Assembly (NCBI RefSeq): GCF_007673525.1
Contig: NZ_VDZU01000001.1
Location: 434,001 to 498,000 of the forward strand
DNA length: 64,000 nt
Source of the DNA: Fictibacillus phosphorivorans
GTDB lineage: Bacteria; Bacillota; Bacilli; Bacillales; Fictibacillaceae
Direction of reading: 5' to 3'
The position numbers and the translations under genes were made by a program. Under the pieces are notes generated by a model that worked only from the letters and a program-made list of their open reading frames with translations, had not been told where the DNA came from and did not search any database. Positions 52,762 to 60,924 of the stretch are shown one piece after another. Position 1 is the stretch's first letter. Each line of letters opens with the position of its first letter.

Positions 52762-54024
52762 ATGGCTAAATCTATTATCGGTTTTTCTAGTAAGTATTTT
52801 TTCGAAATAAGCATCTCTCTTTGTTTTCTGCTTCCTCCTTTAGGTATTTTACTTGTATTAATAAACGGATGTTACCATTTGCATATTACTTTAAAAGAGG
52901 GAAGAAAGGTTCAGATTACGCCAGGACTTTTTTTACTAGGAAGTTTATTTCTTTCAACCATTGGATCGGCATTATTCAATAAGGACTATTCTTACTTTTT
53001 GATTTCCGCTTTACTACTCTCTTATATGGGCTTGTATGTGAAAATGAAAGATAACAACGTTCAAAAGACTTTATCATCTATTAAGTGGATTACCATTTGG
53101 GGCGGACTTTATTTTTATGCGCTTTATCCTGTTCAAAAGCTGTTCATGAAAAATATGTATGTAAGCTATTTGACAGGTACTGCCCTAATTGGACAAACTG
53201 AGATTCAACAAGATTATGAAAGGTTGATGGGGGCTTCATACAATCCTAACCTGTCAGTCGCACTCCTATTGTTCGGCCTTTCATTTTTACTTGGAGAGTG
53301 TTTGAAAAGTATTAAAAGTGCTTCTCATAAGAAGCTAGCAATGCAAGTAATAGTAGTGGGTATGTTGGTTCACGCGATTTTTTTAACGGGATCAAAAGCA
53401 GGGTTTGGAATATTAATCATCATCTTTACGCTTTTTATTTTTAGATGGAATCGCTTTTATGCCTTGTTCCTTGCTTCAATCATGCTGATAAATATTCACC
53501 TTATCTTAGAACTAATGCCAAGAAAAGCTAGGCTCTTTGCATCCGCTGATATGCGGAAGGTCATTTGGGAACGATCTATTCATCTCTGGCAGGAACATTC
53601 ATTATTTGGAATAACACCTATTGGATTCCACCGAGAATATATGAATCTTTACCATGATAATATACCGCACGCTCACAATATGGTTATAGGTATATTCACA
53701 GAATACGGATCCCTTGGTGGTGTTGCGTTGCTCATTGTAATCTCGATTCATGTTTACAAGATGCTTTCTCTGTATCTATCTAATGTAGCGAGTAAAAAAC
53801 ACCTTGATACTTTTTTGCTGTCATTACCGATTATCTTGCTGACGGGTGTTTTTGATTATGTCCTGTATTCTCCACAAGTAGCTCTTATTGCCATCATATT
53901 ACTAGCCACTTGGGAGAAGTACACCGCACGTATAACCTTGGTCCACCCACGTATATTAAGTTTTGTGAGAAAGTGGAACGTAGATCTAACGGTTAAACAC
54001 GGTAAGAAAAAAGAATATCTCTAA
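52762..54024 (+). CDS. O-antigen-ligase/Wzy-type membrane polymerase 2
   Basis: A 420-residue membrane protein with about 10 hydrophobic segments. ATG 52762 is 6 bases from AAGAGG and is preferred over ATG 52747. Landmarks are ASYNPNLSVALLLFGL, TGSKAGFGILIII near residue 210, and the loop WERSIHLWQEHSLFGITPIGF with HAHNMVIGIFTEYGSLGG near 305-322. It is a paralogue in type of the gene at 5149 but is not in a polysaccharide operon. It may ligate or polymerise a different surface glycan. Confidence 0.82.
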   Translation: MAKSIIGFSSKYFFEISISLCFLLPPLGILLVLINGCYHLHITLKEGRKVQITPGLFLLGSLFLSTIGSALFNKDYSYFLISALLLSYMGLYVKMKDNNVQKTLSSIKWITIWGGLYFYALYPVQKLFMKNMYVSYLTGTALIGQTEIQQDYERLMGASYNPNLSVALLLFGLSFLLGECLKSIKSASHKKLAMQVIVVGMLVHAIFLTGSKAGFGILIIIFTLFIFRWNRFYALFLASIMLINIHLILELMPRKARLFASADMRKVIWERSIHLWQEHSLFGITPIGFHREYMNLYHDNIPHAHNMVIGIFTEYGSLGGVALLIVISIHVYKMLSLYLSNVASKKHLDTFLLSLPIILLTGVFDYVLYSPQVALIAIILLATWEKYTARITLVHPRILSFVRKWNVDLTVKHGKKKEYL

Positions 54025-54027
54025 TTC

Positions 54028-54061
54028 TACCTCTTCTTCATAGCAAGAAGGGGTATTTTTC
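54028..54061 (+). terminator. Terminator of polymerase 2
   Basis: The stem TACCTCTTCTT/AAGAAGGGGTA is followed by TTTTTC. Confidence 0.75.
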
Positions 54062-54182
54062 TCTCACATCCCGAATACGTTAAAACAAGAACGTATAATT
54101 GACGATACACTCTATGAGTATAAGATCACGATATCGTACGAATTATGTAAAAAGTACAAGTATCAACATAGAGGTGTTATCA

Positions 54183-54293
54183 ATGAACAAGAATCCTTCA
54201 TTTGCAAAGGGATGTCTTTGGGGTCTGTTATTATCTATTCCGGTATGGCTTGTCTTGATTGTCCTGTTCCTCTTATTAAGGAAATTATTCTAG
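54183..54293 (+). CDS. 36-residue membrane protein, member 2 of a small family
   Basis: MNKNPSFAKGCLWGLLLSIP then VWLVLIVLFLLLRKLF. ATG 54183 follows AGAGGTG. It shares the WG(I/L)LLSxPxWL core with the proteins at 42883 and 54377. It is a single-helix membrane peptide of unknown role. Confidence 0.7.
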   Translation: MNKNPSFAKGCLWGLLLSIPVWLVLIVLFLLLRKLF

Positions 54294-54376
54294 TAATCCT
54301 AAGCGTATGTTCTCTAGCAATTCTGTTAAAACTACTATTAGAATTTAAAATCTAGTAATAGTTAGGAGAGCGGAAT

Positions 54377-54487
54377 ATGGAAAGAGAAGGAGATTTCTTT
54401 ATAGGCTTATTTTGGGCACTTCTTTTTTGCATTCCATTATGGTTATCGATCTTCGGCTGGTTAAATCTTATAAAGCGTTTTTTGTAA
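54377..54487 (+). CDS. 36-residue membrane protein, member 3 of a small family
   Basis: MEREGDFFIGLFWALLFCIP then LWLSIFGWLNLIKRFL. ATG 54377 is 7 bases from AGGAGAG. It has the same length and the L-W-x-L-L-x-x-I-P-x-W-L core as its neighbour 84 bases upstream. Unlike members 1 and 2 it has an acidic start. Confidence 0.68.
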   Translation: MEREGDFFIGLFWALLFCIPLWLSIFGWLNLIKRFL

Positions 54488-54517
54488 ACCTCGGCGTGGT
54501 AGTGGCCGGGGTTTTTG
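54486..54517 (+). terminator. Terminator after the small membrane proteins
   Basis: The stem AACCTCGGC/GGCCGGGGTT is followed by TTTG and TTTTT. Confidence 0.7.
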
Positions 54518-54837
54518 TTTTTAAAATTGAGTTGGAAACATTGAAGGCATTGGGGAGATTTTATTTAAACCAAATGACAAACTTATTCTTGCTGTGTGGT
54601 TTTTAACTTTTACCTTTAAATACCCATTTAAAAGTAGCCATATTGGTTTAATATTTATAAGAAAATGGTAAATAAGTTATATGTGTATTTTCCAAATCCA
54701 TACAAATTAGTAGGTTAATTAGTACAAATGAGGGATTCAACCTTTATTTTCCTTATTCTAACATGGTAATAGACCTAAAATAGAGTGTGCAAAGTTCATT
54801 CGATACGTTATTTAGTTATGAGGAAGGAGACTGTGGA
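54518..54837. other. AT-rich leader of the LXG operon, no gene seen
   Basis: No coding sequence is convincing here. The right half probably holds the promoter of the DUF5082-DUF5344-LXG operon. An upstream in-frame GTG at 54787 lacks a ribosome binding site. Confidence 0.5.
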
Positions 54838-55188
54838 GTGGATCTTAATCTAATCAGTTATCATTATTCTTCCATGATCAGGGAGAAGCAGGAACAAATT
54901 CTTAAGTTGCAGAGGGCAAGCAGTGAACTAACGAGTTTTCAAGGAGAACTTGGTCAATTAGGACCAAATCTTCTAAAGCCAAGTTTACAAGCTGAGACCT
55001 GGATGGGGCAGTTAGCGAGTAAATTTGAAGATGGGAGAGAAGAGATTCAAATAGCCTTCAAAGAGTTAGAGAGCGAACAGTTTTCTGAAGTATTTCAATC
55101 GATCTCATTAAAGGTCACTCAGCTTCAGAACGAGATTGAGAGTTTGCAAAATCAACTTCAAACGATGCAATTACAATTACAGAAGTGA
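54838..55188 (+). CDS. DUF5082 (YwqH-like) helical T7SS partner protein
   Basis: A 116-residue, all-helical protein. GTG 54838 is 7 bases from AAGGAGA. It has coiled-coil heptads (MIREKQEQILKLQRASSELTSFQGEL), WMGQLASKFED, and a Gln-rich end helix (LQNEIESLQNQLQTMQLQLQ). In Bacillus the order DUF5082, DUF5344, LXG (ywqH-ywqI-ywqJ) is standard. These small helical partners bind the LXG domain to form the composite T7SS targeting signal. The W-x-G turn is present as WMG. Confidence 0.82.
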   Translation: MDLNLISYHYSSMIREKQEQILKLQRASSELTSFQGELGQLGPNLLKPSLQAETWMGQLASKFEDGREEIQIAFKELESEQFSEVFQSISLKVTQLQNEIESLQNQLQTMQLQLQK

Positions 55189-55220
55189 TTCATTAATTAA
55201 AATAAAAAGAAGTGGTGAAT

Positions 55221-55511
55221 ATGAAAGAAATTAAAATTCAATATGGTAGTGTTGAACACTCATTAAACCAATTCAGAACAGCGATACAGGGATTCAAGCC
55301 CTCCATCAACGTTCGTGATGATGGAAAGAACTCTCTTGAGACTATGGATGAGCTTGTAGAAGTTAGTCAGCTTATGGAACAGTTATTTACGAACTATGTA
55401 AGTTTGCTTCAGAAAAGTGCTGTTATGTCCGAAAATGCGGTTGAGAGTATGCGCGAAACAGATGCAGAGGTGTCATCAACTATTTCATCGGGTAAAGGAG
55501 TCGTAAAATGA
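55221..55511 (+). CDS. DUF5344 (YwqI-like) helical T7SS partner protein
   Basis: A 96-residue helical protein. ATG 55221 follows AAGTGGTG. IKIQYGSVEHSLNQFRTAIQGFKPSINVRDDGKNSLETMDELVEVSQLMEQLF resembles YwqI/DUF5344 and related T7SS small effectors. It lies between the DUF5082 protein and the LXG toxin and overlaps the toxin start by 4 bases. The three proteins are expected to form a helical complex for secretion. Confidence 0.82.
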   Translation: MKEIKIQYGSVEHSLNQFRTAIQGFKPSINVRDDGKNSLETMDELVEVSQLMEQLFTNYVSLLQKSAVMSENAVESMRETDAEVSSTISSGKGVVK

Positions 55512-56932
55512 AAGTACTAGATGTTTCCAGTCTAGATGCATACCTGGATCAGCTTGAAAAAAGCAATCATGAAAAGAAAGAATCTTTAAATGAAATTCTG
55601 CGTTCGATAAACGCTCTTGTAAATCTAGAATCTACCTTTACAGGAGAAGGTGCAGATGCAATTAAATCTTATTTTTCATCCTGTCACCTCCCTTTAATAA
55701 CAAGATTACAAGAATACTTTAGTAGCTTTGATAAGAAGATCAATACTTGTAAACAAGCTGTCTCTGCGTTTGAACCTGCTGACCATGGTAAAGTCCGACA
55801 AGATTTTTTGGAAGGAGATATCTTACCTCCACTTTTAAAAAACCAAAACGAAATCGAACAAATAACTTCAGATGCTAACCAAGTGATCTCAAGTATTTCT
55901 TCCATCGTTTCCATACAGCAACTGGACGATTCTTTCGTTAATCGGCAGATTCAAAACTCTAAAAAATTTGTAAAGAAAGTGGTCCGTGATCTAGAAGAGA
56001 TGGATGCAAAGCAAGCAACATCTATTAACGAGTTGAAAAGTGAACTGACTTTTCTCAATCAATATGTAGTAGAGATTGAAGGGAAGATAAAATCTGGACA
56101 AATTACTGTTAAAGACTTCTCACCCAATCAAGTTACCACGTCCTATCTTCATCATTTAATGGTTACAGGCATTAAAGGGAAAGCTAGCTCTTTAGACTCT
56201 GCGTATGCGAGTTTTACTCAAAGTAGTGTTTACAATATGATTCATAATAAGAATCAAGTTTATGATTTCTTAGGGCTTGCCTATTATCCATCTACAACTG
56301 CTTCTAAAGGAATAGAGAAAGATACAGATTATTTATCAGGTAACACAAGCAAGACTGGCGACTTTACATTTTCTGCTGGAGCAGGGAAAATGGAGAACAA
56401 ATGGGGAGGCTGGGATGATTTCACAAGCGGAAAAAGCCAGCTTGGTGGAAGCAGTACGCTAACCGGAATTCATTCTAGTATAAAACACGATACGGAGATA
56501 CTAGATAGCTCATTTTCACAAGACATTGGAAAATTAGAGGGTGAAGCAAGCATAGGTGGAACGAGCCTTCTGCCTGTAGTAAAAGCAGGTGCGACTGTTT
56601 ATTCTGCTAGTGCCGATGTGAAAGTAGATGAAAGATACTCTGATTATGCAGTTGTTAACAAAGTAGGTGCTAAAGGAGAAATATTAAAGGCAAATGCTTA
56701 TGCAGGCGTCGATAACAACTCGATCGGTTTTGGTGCAAAAGCCTCGGTAGTAGAAGGAGAAGTTTCGGGACTTACCCCAATCCCGTTTACAGATTATAAT
56801 ATTAAAGGAACCATAGGAGGCTCAGCGTTCGGAATAGGCGGTGAAGCCAAAGTAGGTAAGGAAACGGTTATTGATCTCAGATTCTTGTTAGGCGTTAAGC
56901 TAGGCATTAGTTTTGAAAAAGATGAAGATTGA
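55508..56932 (+). CDS. LXG-domain T7SS toxin (YwqJ position) with glycine-rich tip
   Basis: A 474-residue protein overlapping the preceding gene by 4 bases (ATGA). The LXG domain covers about 1-230: LDVSSLDAYLDQLEKSNHEKKESLNEIL, FTGEGADAIKSYFSSCHLPLI. A hinge follows. Residues about 290-474 are Gly/Ala/Ser-rich beta segments (GEASIGGTSLLPVVKAGATVYSASADVKVDERYSD, GFGAKASVVEGEVSG, GSAFGIGGEAKVGKETVIDLRFLLGVKLGISF). No nuclease motif is seen. The tip may act on membranes or wall, and the downstream lipoproteins fit an extracytoplasmic target. Confidence 0.83.
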   Translation: MKVLDVSSLDAYLDQLEKSNHEKKESLNEILRSINALVNLESTFTGEGADAIKSYFSSCHLPLITRLQEYFSSFDKKINTCKQAVSAFEPADHGKVRQDFLEGDILPPLLKNQNEIEQITSDANQVISSISSIVSIQQLDDSFVNRQIQNSKKFVKKVVRDLEEMDAKQATSINELKSELTFLNQYVVEIEGKIKSGQITVKDFSPNQVTTSYLHHLMVTGIKGKASSLDSAYASFTQSSVYNMIHNKNQVYDFLGLAYYPSTTASKGIEKDTDYLSGNTSKTGDFTFSAGAGKMENKWGGWDDFTSGKSQLGGSSTLTGIHSSIKHDTEILDSSFSQDIGKLEGEASIGGTSLLPVVKAGATVYSASADVKVDERYSDYAVVNKVGAKGEILKANAYAGVDNNSIGFGAKASVVEGEVSGLTPIPFTDYNIKGTIGGSAFGIGGEAKVGKETVIDLRFLLGVKLGISFEKDED

Positions 56933-56953
56933 TAAGTAAAAGGAGAGATATAC

Positions 56954-57256
56954 GTGTCGACTGAAATTAACTCACTCAAATTGGATAAAGGATCAGAACT
57001 GCTTCCTATCGGTACGATTGTACTGTTAGATAAGGTGGAACAACCTTTAATGATTTATGGAAGATTGCAGCAACAAATGGACCTAGAGAAAACGTGGGAT
57101 TACGTGTCATGTCCATATCCTCAAGGAAATGTATCAGATGAAACCAATGTCTTCTTTAACCATGATCAAATAAACGAAATTGTATTTAAAGGGCTAGAAA
57201 CAGAAGGCGAAAAATTGTTGAAAGAGAAATTAAAACTCATCAAGTCAGGATTGTAA
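56954..57256 (+). CDS. DUF4176 protein (T7SS-associated)
   Basis: A 100-residue protein; GTG 56954 follows AAAGGAGAG. SELLPIGTIVLLDKVEQPLMIYGRLQQ, WDYVSCPYPQGNVSDETNVFFNHDQINEIVFKGLETEGE is the DUF4176 pattern (LLPiGSVVxLk, YPEGn, FNhdqI). DUF4176 proteins are regular neighbours of LXG toxins and T7SS genes. Their role is unclear, possibly chaperone or assembly. Confidence 0.9.
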   Translation: MSTEINSLKLDKGSELLPIGTIVLLDKVEQPLMIYGRLQQQMDLEKTWDYVSCPYPQGNVSDETNVFFNHDQINEIVFKGLETEGEKLLKEKLKLIKSGL

Positions 57257-57259
57257 AAA

Positions 57260-57601
57260 ATGAAAAAAATCGGAAAATGGTTTATTGAACCTTACATAAT
57301 CATAACGCAGGAATGGCAACTCCTATCTCAACGGAATAAGGAGGAGTCTATAACAGGTTCTGAAAAAAGAAGAATAAAAGAGCTTCAATTCTTTAACATC
57401 ATGCTCGCGGCTGTGTATACCTTATTTTGCTATATGTTTTTAGGTGACTTAGTCATGCTAATACGCGGAAATTGGGTCTCACTAATGGGTGTAGTATTTG
57501 GGTTCTTAATGATGTTACTTCTAAAGAGAATACAAGTCTCGCGTTATCTTAAACGACGAGATGCTTATATTAAAAAGGATGAAACGCTTATTAAACAGTA
57601 G
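57260..57601 (+). CDS. Two-helix membrane protein in the LXG operon
   Basis: A 113-residue protein with membrane segments near 47-66 (FFNIMLAAVYTLFCYMFLG) and 72-90, framed by basic stretches. ATG 57260 begins 3 bases after the DUF4176 stop. I do not recognise its family. A membrane location beside a non-nuclease LXG toxin suggests an immunity role; this is inference. Confidence 0.65.
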   Translation: MKKIGKWFIEPYIIITQEWQLLSQRNKEESITGSEKRRIKELQFFNIMLAAVYTLFCYMFLGDLVMLIRGNWVSLMGVVFGFLMMLLLKRIQVSRYLKRRDAYIKKDETLIKQ

Positions 57602-57617
57602 AAAGGAAACATCAACT

Positions 57618-58148
57618 ATGCGTAAACCGATCTTCATTACATTCTCCTTACTCCTTATTCTCATCCTTGCAGCATGCAGCGAGAGTAAGACTTCTACTAA
57701 AAAAGAAATGTCAGACAAAGAAAAACAAGAAGAGATCGTTAAAGTCATTAATGAAGACATCGCTCAAATCTCTAAATATGAGGTAGAAGCTAATCAGATT
57801 CTTGCTTCCGTTTCTGGTGAAAATTTTAAAAATGATAAAGAATTATATGATGTGCTCGTCAATCAAGTCATCCCAACCTACGATAAAGTAGTAAAAGGAG
57901 CCAGAGAAATCAATCCGAAAACAAAAGAGCTTAAAGCACAAACAGATAAGATGGAAAAAGCATCCTTAATCTATCAAGAAGCTTTACTGCTGGAAAAGGA
58001 AGCATTAGAAAAACAAGATAAGAGTTTAATAGAAAAATCCAATGAAAAAGGACTTCAATACCAAGAAGCGATTCAAGAGTATCATGAAGGTATGGAAAAA
58101 TTAACGAAGAAGTACGACATTGATTATGAACCAACTCCGTTGAACTAA
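57618..58148 (+). CDS. Lipoprotein in the LXG operon, probable immunity
   Basis: A 176-residue lipoprotein. ATG 57618 is 8 bases from GAAAGGAAA; the longer frame from 57561 overlaps the previous gene and is rejected. The signal ends with lipobox LAAC (LLLILILAAC). The mature part is all helical (DKEKQEEIVKVINEDIAQISKYEVEANQILASVSGENFKNDKELYDVLVNQVIPTYDKVVKG). It shares this helix order with the convergent lipoprotein at 58207. A lipid-anchored helical bundle fits neutralising an LXG toxin acting at the membrane surface. Confidence 0.78.
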   Translation: MRKPIFITFSLLLILILAACSESKTSTKKEMSDKEKQEEIVKVINEDIAQISKYEVEANQILASVSGENFKNDKELYDVLVNQVIPTYDKVVKGAREINPKTKELKAQTDKMEKASLIYQEALLLEKEALEKQDKSLIEKSNEKGLQYQEAIQEYHEGMEKLTKKYDIDYEPTPLN

Positions 58149-58151
58149 TCT

Positions 58152-58189
58152 AAAAAGGCGATCACTTTGTGAAGTGACCGTCTTTTTTG
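58152..58189. terminator. Bidirectional terminator between the two lipoprotein genes
   Basis: The stem AAAGGCGATCACTT/AAGTGACCGTCTTT is flanked by A and T runs. Confidence 0.8.
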
Positions 58190-58206
58190 TGACTATCTAC
58201 TTTTTA

Positions 58207-58719
58207 TTATAGGGACTCGTCATTCTCTTTCTTTTCCAACTTCACATCATGTTTCTTCGCTAACTTTTCCACATCGTTCTGATAATCTCGCATCATTTTA
58301 CGTGCAGTATTAAGCTTTTCGTTCGCTTCGTTAATCGTGTTGCTGTCTTGGTTTTCAATCGCGGTCACGATGAGAAGAAACGCGCTCGCCTGTAGATTCG
58401 TAGCTTCAATAAAGTCTTCATGTAACTTTCGAAGTTCGTCTGTTTTGGTCTCAACAGCCTCAAGCTTTTGGATAAACGCGTTGTACTCCGGAATAATCTC
58501 TAATTTTAATGCGTCGTAAAGGGTGTAATCATCTGTATAGTTCACTCCTGTTACCGCTTCATACTTTCCGACAACCTTTGTTTCCTCATCTGCCAAATCC
58601 GGCATCTCTTCGTTCACGTAGTGAAGCAGATCTTCCTGAACCGGATCATCACTGCAGCCAGAAAGAATGAAAATGAACATGAGCATGCTCGCTAGTGCGA
58701 ATCTTTTTACCAAATTCAT
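58207..58719 (-). CDS. Lipoprotein paralogue of 57618, convergent
   Basis: A 170-residue lipoprotein with lipobox LSGC (LASMLMFIFILSGC). ATG 58719 follows GGGAGGTG. The mature region parallels 57618: YVNEEMPDLADEETKVVGKYEAVTG, YTLYDALKLEIIPEYNAFIQKLEAVE, and a KLAKKHDVKLE end against KLTKKYDIDYE. It is on the opposite strand and outside the operon, so it looks like a separately regulated copy, possibly an orphan immunity gene. Confidence 0.78.
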   Translation of the reverse strand: MNLVKRFALASMLMFIFILSGCSDDPVQEDLLHYVNEEMPDLADEETKVVGKYEAVTGVNYTDDYTLYDALKLEIIPEYNAFIQKLEAVETKTDELRKLHEDFIEATNLQASAFLLIVTAIENQDSNTINEANEKLNTARKMMRDYQNDVEKLAKKHDVKLEKKENDESL

Positions 58720-58811
58720 CTGTCACCTCCCTCAATCACTGTATTCTCGGTGAAATCTGTCCTATGACTGGGTATTTTCCTGGTGTGATTTGTGGCTAGG
58801 AGGCCTGTACA

Positions 58812-58916
58812 GGTGGAAATTGCTTGTTTACCGGTGGTGAGTGTCGAAGTTCAGGTGGTGGAGAACAAGTTATCGGTGGAAGCGAACATATCTCAGGTGG
58901 AAACAGCCATTTTACC
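58812..58916. repeat. Five 21-bp degenerate tandem repeats before the LXG gene
   Basis: Units start at 58812, 58833, 58854, 58875 and 58896, and a partial sixth starts at 58917. Consensus is GGTGGAA at one end and (T)TTACC or (T)TTCA at the other, with variable centres. It lies upstream of the LXG gene at 59068. The unit length equals that of the array at 27569, but the sequence differs. Confidence 0.85.
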
Positions 58917-59067
58917 GGTGAACGCGTAACAAAATATAAAAACACGTACCGTGAAAATCACGAAAGAAAATGGTACACAAGTTTCATTGAAAATCACGGT
59001 TTACTTATTGGATAATAAAGGAAGTGTAAAATAGGAAAACATTACAGACGAAAGAGGGCAACAGTAA

Positions 59068-60924
59068 ATGGGAAGCAAAGTGTATGAAGCCTCAACCTTA
59101 AAAGCTGCAACCAGTGAACGAGCCCACCATTATGAGCAATTAAGAGAACAATTTGAGACTTTAAAAAAAGAGTTTAGTAAAATAGTAGAGAACCATGACT
59201 TTAAGGGTCATGGAGCAGATGCAATAAAAGGATTCTACCAGGGGCAGATGGATGTTATCGATGCATGGATTCGGTTGATCGACACGAATGTTGGCTTTTT
59301 TAAAGGCATTCCGGGAGATACGGAGGATGTGGACCTTTCTGGAGACACGTTCGTGCAGGTGCCTTTTTTAGAAGAGAACGTGGAGCGAGCGGGAAAACAG
59401 GCGAAGGATATGGTCGCTGATCAACAAGAAGCGCTGCAGCATATTTTTAATAGAGTCAATGACCTTGTCTCTTTATCGGTATTTTCTAAAGATGCATTTG
59501 AAGATCAGATGGAAAAAGCAGAGAAAAAACGCTCTGATACGGTCGAGAAAGTAAACGAGTTCGACCAACGCTTATCAGAAGAGTACAGCATTTCTCAAAA
59601 CCAAGAACAGCATATTTACGGGCTGTTCGCACAGCTGATGGAAGCGACAAGGCAAGGGGAGACCATTTCTCCGCTGAACTTTAACGCGGAAGCTTACCAC
59701 AATAGCGAAGTCTACAAAGCAATCGGACAAGCGAAAAAGGATACCTCTGACTATCTGACGTTTAAAAAGCAGCAAAAAGAGGATCGAAGGATTGCAAAAG
59801 AAATCGAAGAAATGGAAAACAGACCTTTTTACGAAAAGGCGTGGGACACTGTCTGTACGTTTACAGGTGAAGTAACCGGATATTACGATACACAGCGAGC
59901 TGCGACGGGCGTTGATCCTGTCACAGGACGCAAACTGAGTGAGGCAGAACGCGTGACATCTGGCGCGATGGCAGCGGCAGGCTTTGTTCCGTTCGTCGGT
60001 TGGGCTGGGCGAATCGGTAAAGGTGGATCGGCCATTTACAAAACGGTAAAAGGAGCAAACGCCGCGAATCATATGCTCGATGCCCACCGAACGGCGCAAG
60101 GACTTAAGAATCTCCAAAAAGCCGAATACGGCATATACGGACTCGTCTCAGCGAACGGTTTTGGGGAGTACTTCACTGGGAAAGACATGTTTGGCAATGA
60201 CTTAACGGAACAACAGCGTAACCAGAGTCTGTTTAATGCGTTTGCGATCGTTGGGGTAAGCGGTGCAGGGTATGGTTTAAGTAAAGTAGATATGGGTAAA
60301 TTTGTTCAAACGAAATTCCCTTACAGCACTCAATTTGCGAGACAGAAGGTTTTGCAGGCTGAAGAAATGGCTAAGACCATAAAGCATAACGTAGGCAACA
60401 CACACATTCCAGTAGGATTTAAAGTCCATGCGTTTGCGTCACCGACCGGTCATGTGATCAGGACGATTAGCACGGAGACGAGGACTGTTAAGGACTTGAT
60501 GCAGCAGGCTTCGGTTACTAGAGGGAATGGTGAGCTAAGTGGTACTGTAGAGGTAAAAGCACCACCTGGAGCGACGGATGAACAGATAGAGCAAGTTAAG
60601 GCATATGTTGAAGGCTCTAATAAAGCTTTGGAAGCTGGAGTATTATCTCCTACAGGAAGAGTGTCAACAAAAGGTAAACTAAGACAAGAAGCTTCACGTG
60701 CAGCAAGGCTCGAAGGAAAAAGAGCGGCTGACAATGGAGAAGCATATAAAGGGCATGTTGGTCATGTTCCTGATACAACTTGGATGGGCAAACCGGATCC
60801 ACATAGTTGGTTAGATCTTGATCCAAAAGTTAATATGAGTATTGGAGGACAGGCTAATAAATATCCTGTTGGTTATAAACCTACAGAATTTAAATTCGTA
60901 GAGGAGGAACTAAAAGATGATTAA
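59068..60924 (+). CDS. LXG-domain T7SS toxin with pre-toxin TG domain and HxxD (Ntox15-like) tip
   Basis: A 618-residue protein; ATG 59068 follows GAGGGCAACAG. The LXG domain spans about 1-230 (MGSKVYEASTLKAATSERAHHYEQL, GHGADAIKGFYQGQMDVIDAWI). A pre-toxin TG region lies at 250-330 (TGVDPVTGRKLSEAERVTSGAMAAAGFVPFVGWAGRIGKGG). The tip ends GHVGHVPDTTW, then NMSIGGQANKYPVGYKP. The H-x-x-D motif followed by N-x-S-I-G-x-Q resembles Ntox15-type DNases such as Agrobacterium Tde. A Tdi1-like protein at 62664 supports that reading. This is the intact relative of the frameshifted gene at 47505. Confidence 0.87.
   Translation: MGSKVYEASTLKAATSERAHHYEQLREQFETLKKEFSKIVENHDFKGHGADAIKGFYQGQMDVIDAWIRLIDTNVGFFKGIPGDTEDVDLSGDTFVQVPFLEENVERAGKQAKDMVADQQEALQHIFNRVNDLVSLSVFSKDAFEDQMEKAEKKRSDTVEKVNEFDQRLSEEYSISQNQEQHIYGLFAQLMEATRQGETISPLNFNAEAYHNSEVYKAIGQAKKDTSDYLTFKKQQKEDRRIAKEIEEMENRPFYEKAWDTVCTFTGEVTGYYDTQRAATGVDPVTGRKLSEAERVTSGAMAAAGFVPFVGWAGRIGKGGSAIYKTVKGANAANHMLDAHRTAQGLKNLQKAEYGIYGLVSANGFGEYFTGKDMFGNDLTEQQRNQSLFNAFAIVGVSGAGYGLSKVDMGKFVQTKFPYSTQFARQKVLQAEEMAKTIKHNVGNTHIPVGFKVHAFASPTGHVIRTISTETRTVKDLMQQASVTRGNGELSGTVEVKAPPGATDEQIEQVKAYVEGSNKALEAGVLSPTGRVSTKGKLRQEASRAARLEGKRAADNGEAYKGHVGHVPDTTWMGKPDPHSWLDLDPKVNMSIGGQANKYPVGYKPTEFKFVEEELKDD

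Noticed and set aside
54412..54606. 64-codon frame overlapping the third small membrane protein
   Set aside because: It is out of frame with the better-supported gene at 54377 and reads through its terminator.
58824..59015. 63-codon frame with GG heptads
   Set aside because: The start lies inside the 21-bp array, has no ribosome binding site, and the frame ends in a low-plausibility tail. I treat the region as a repeat, though a coding origin is noted.
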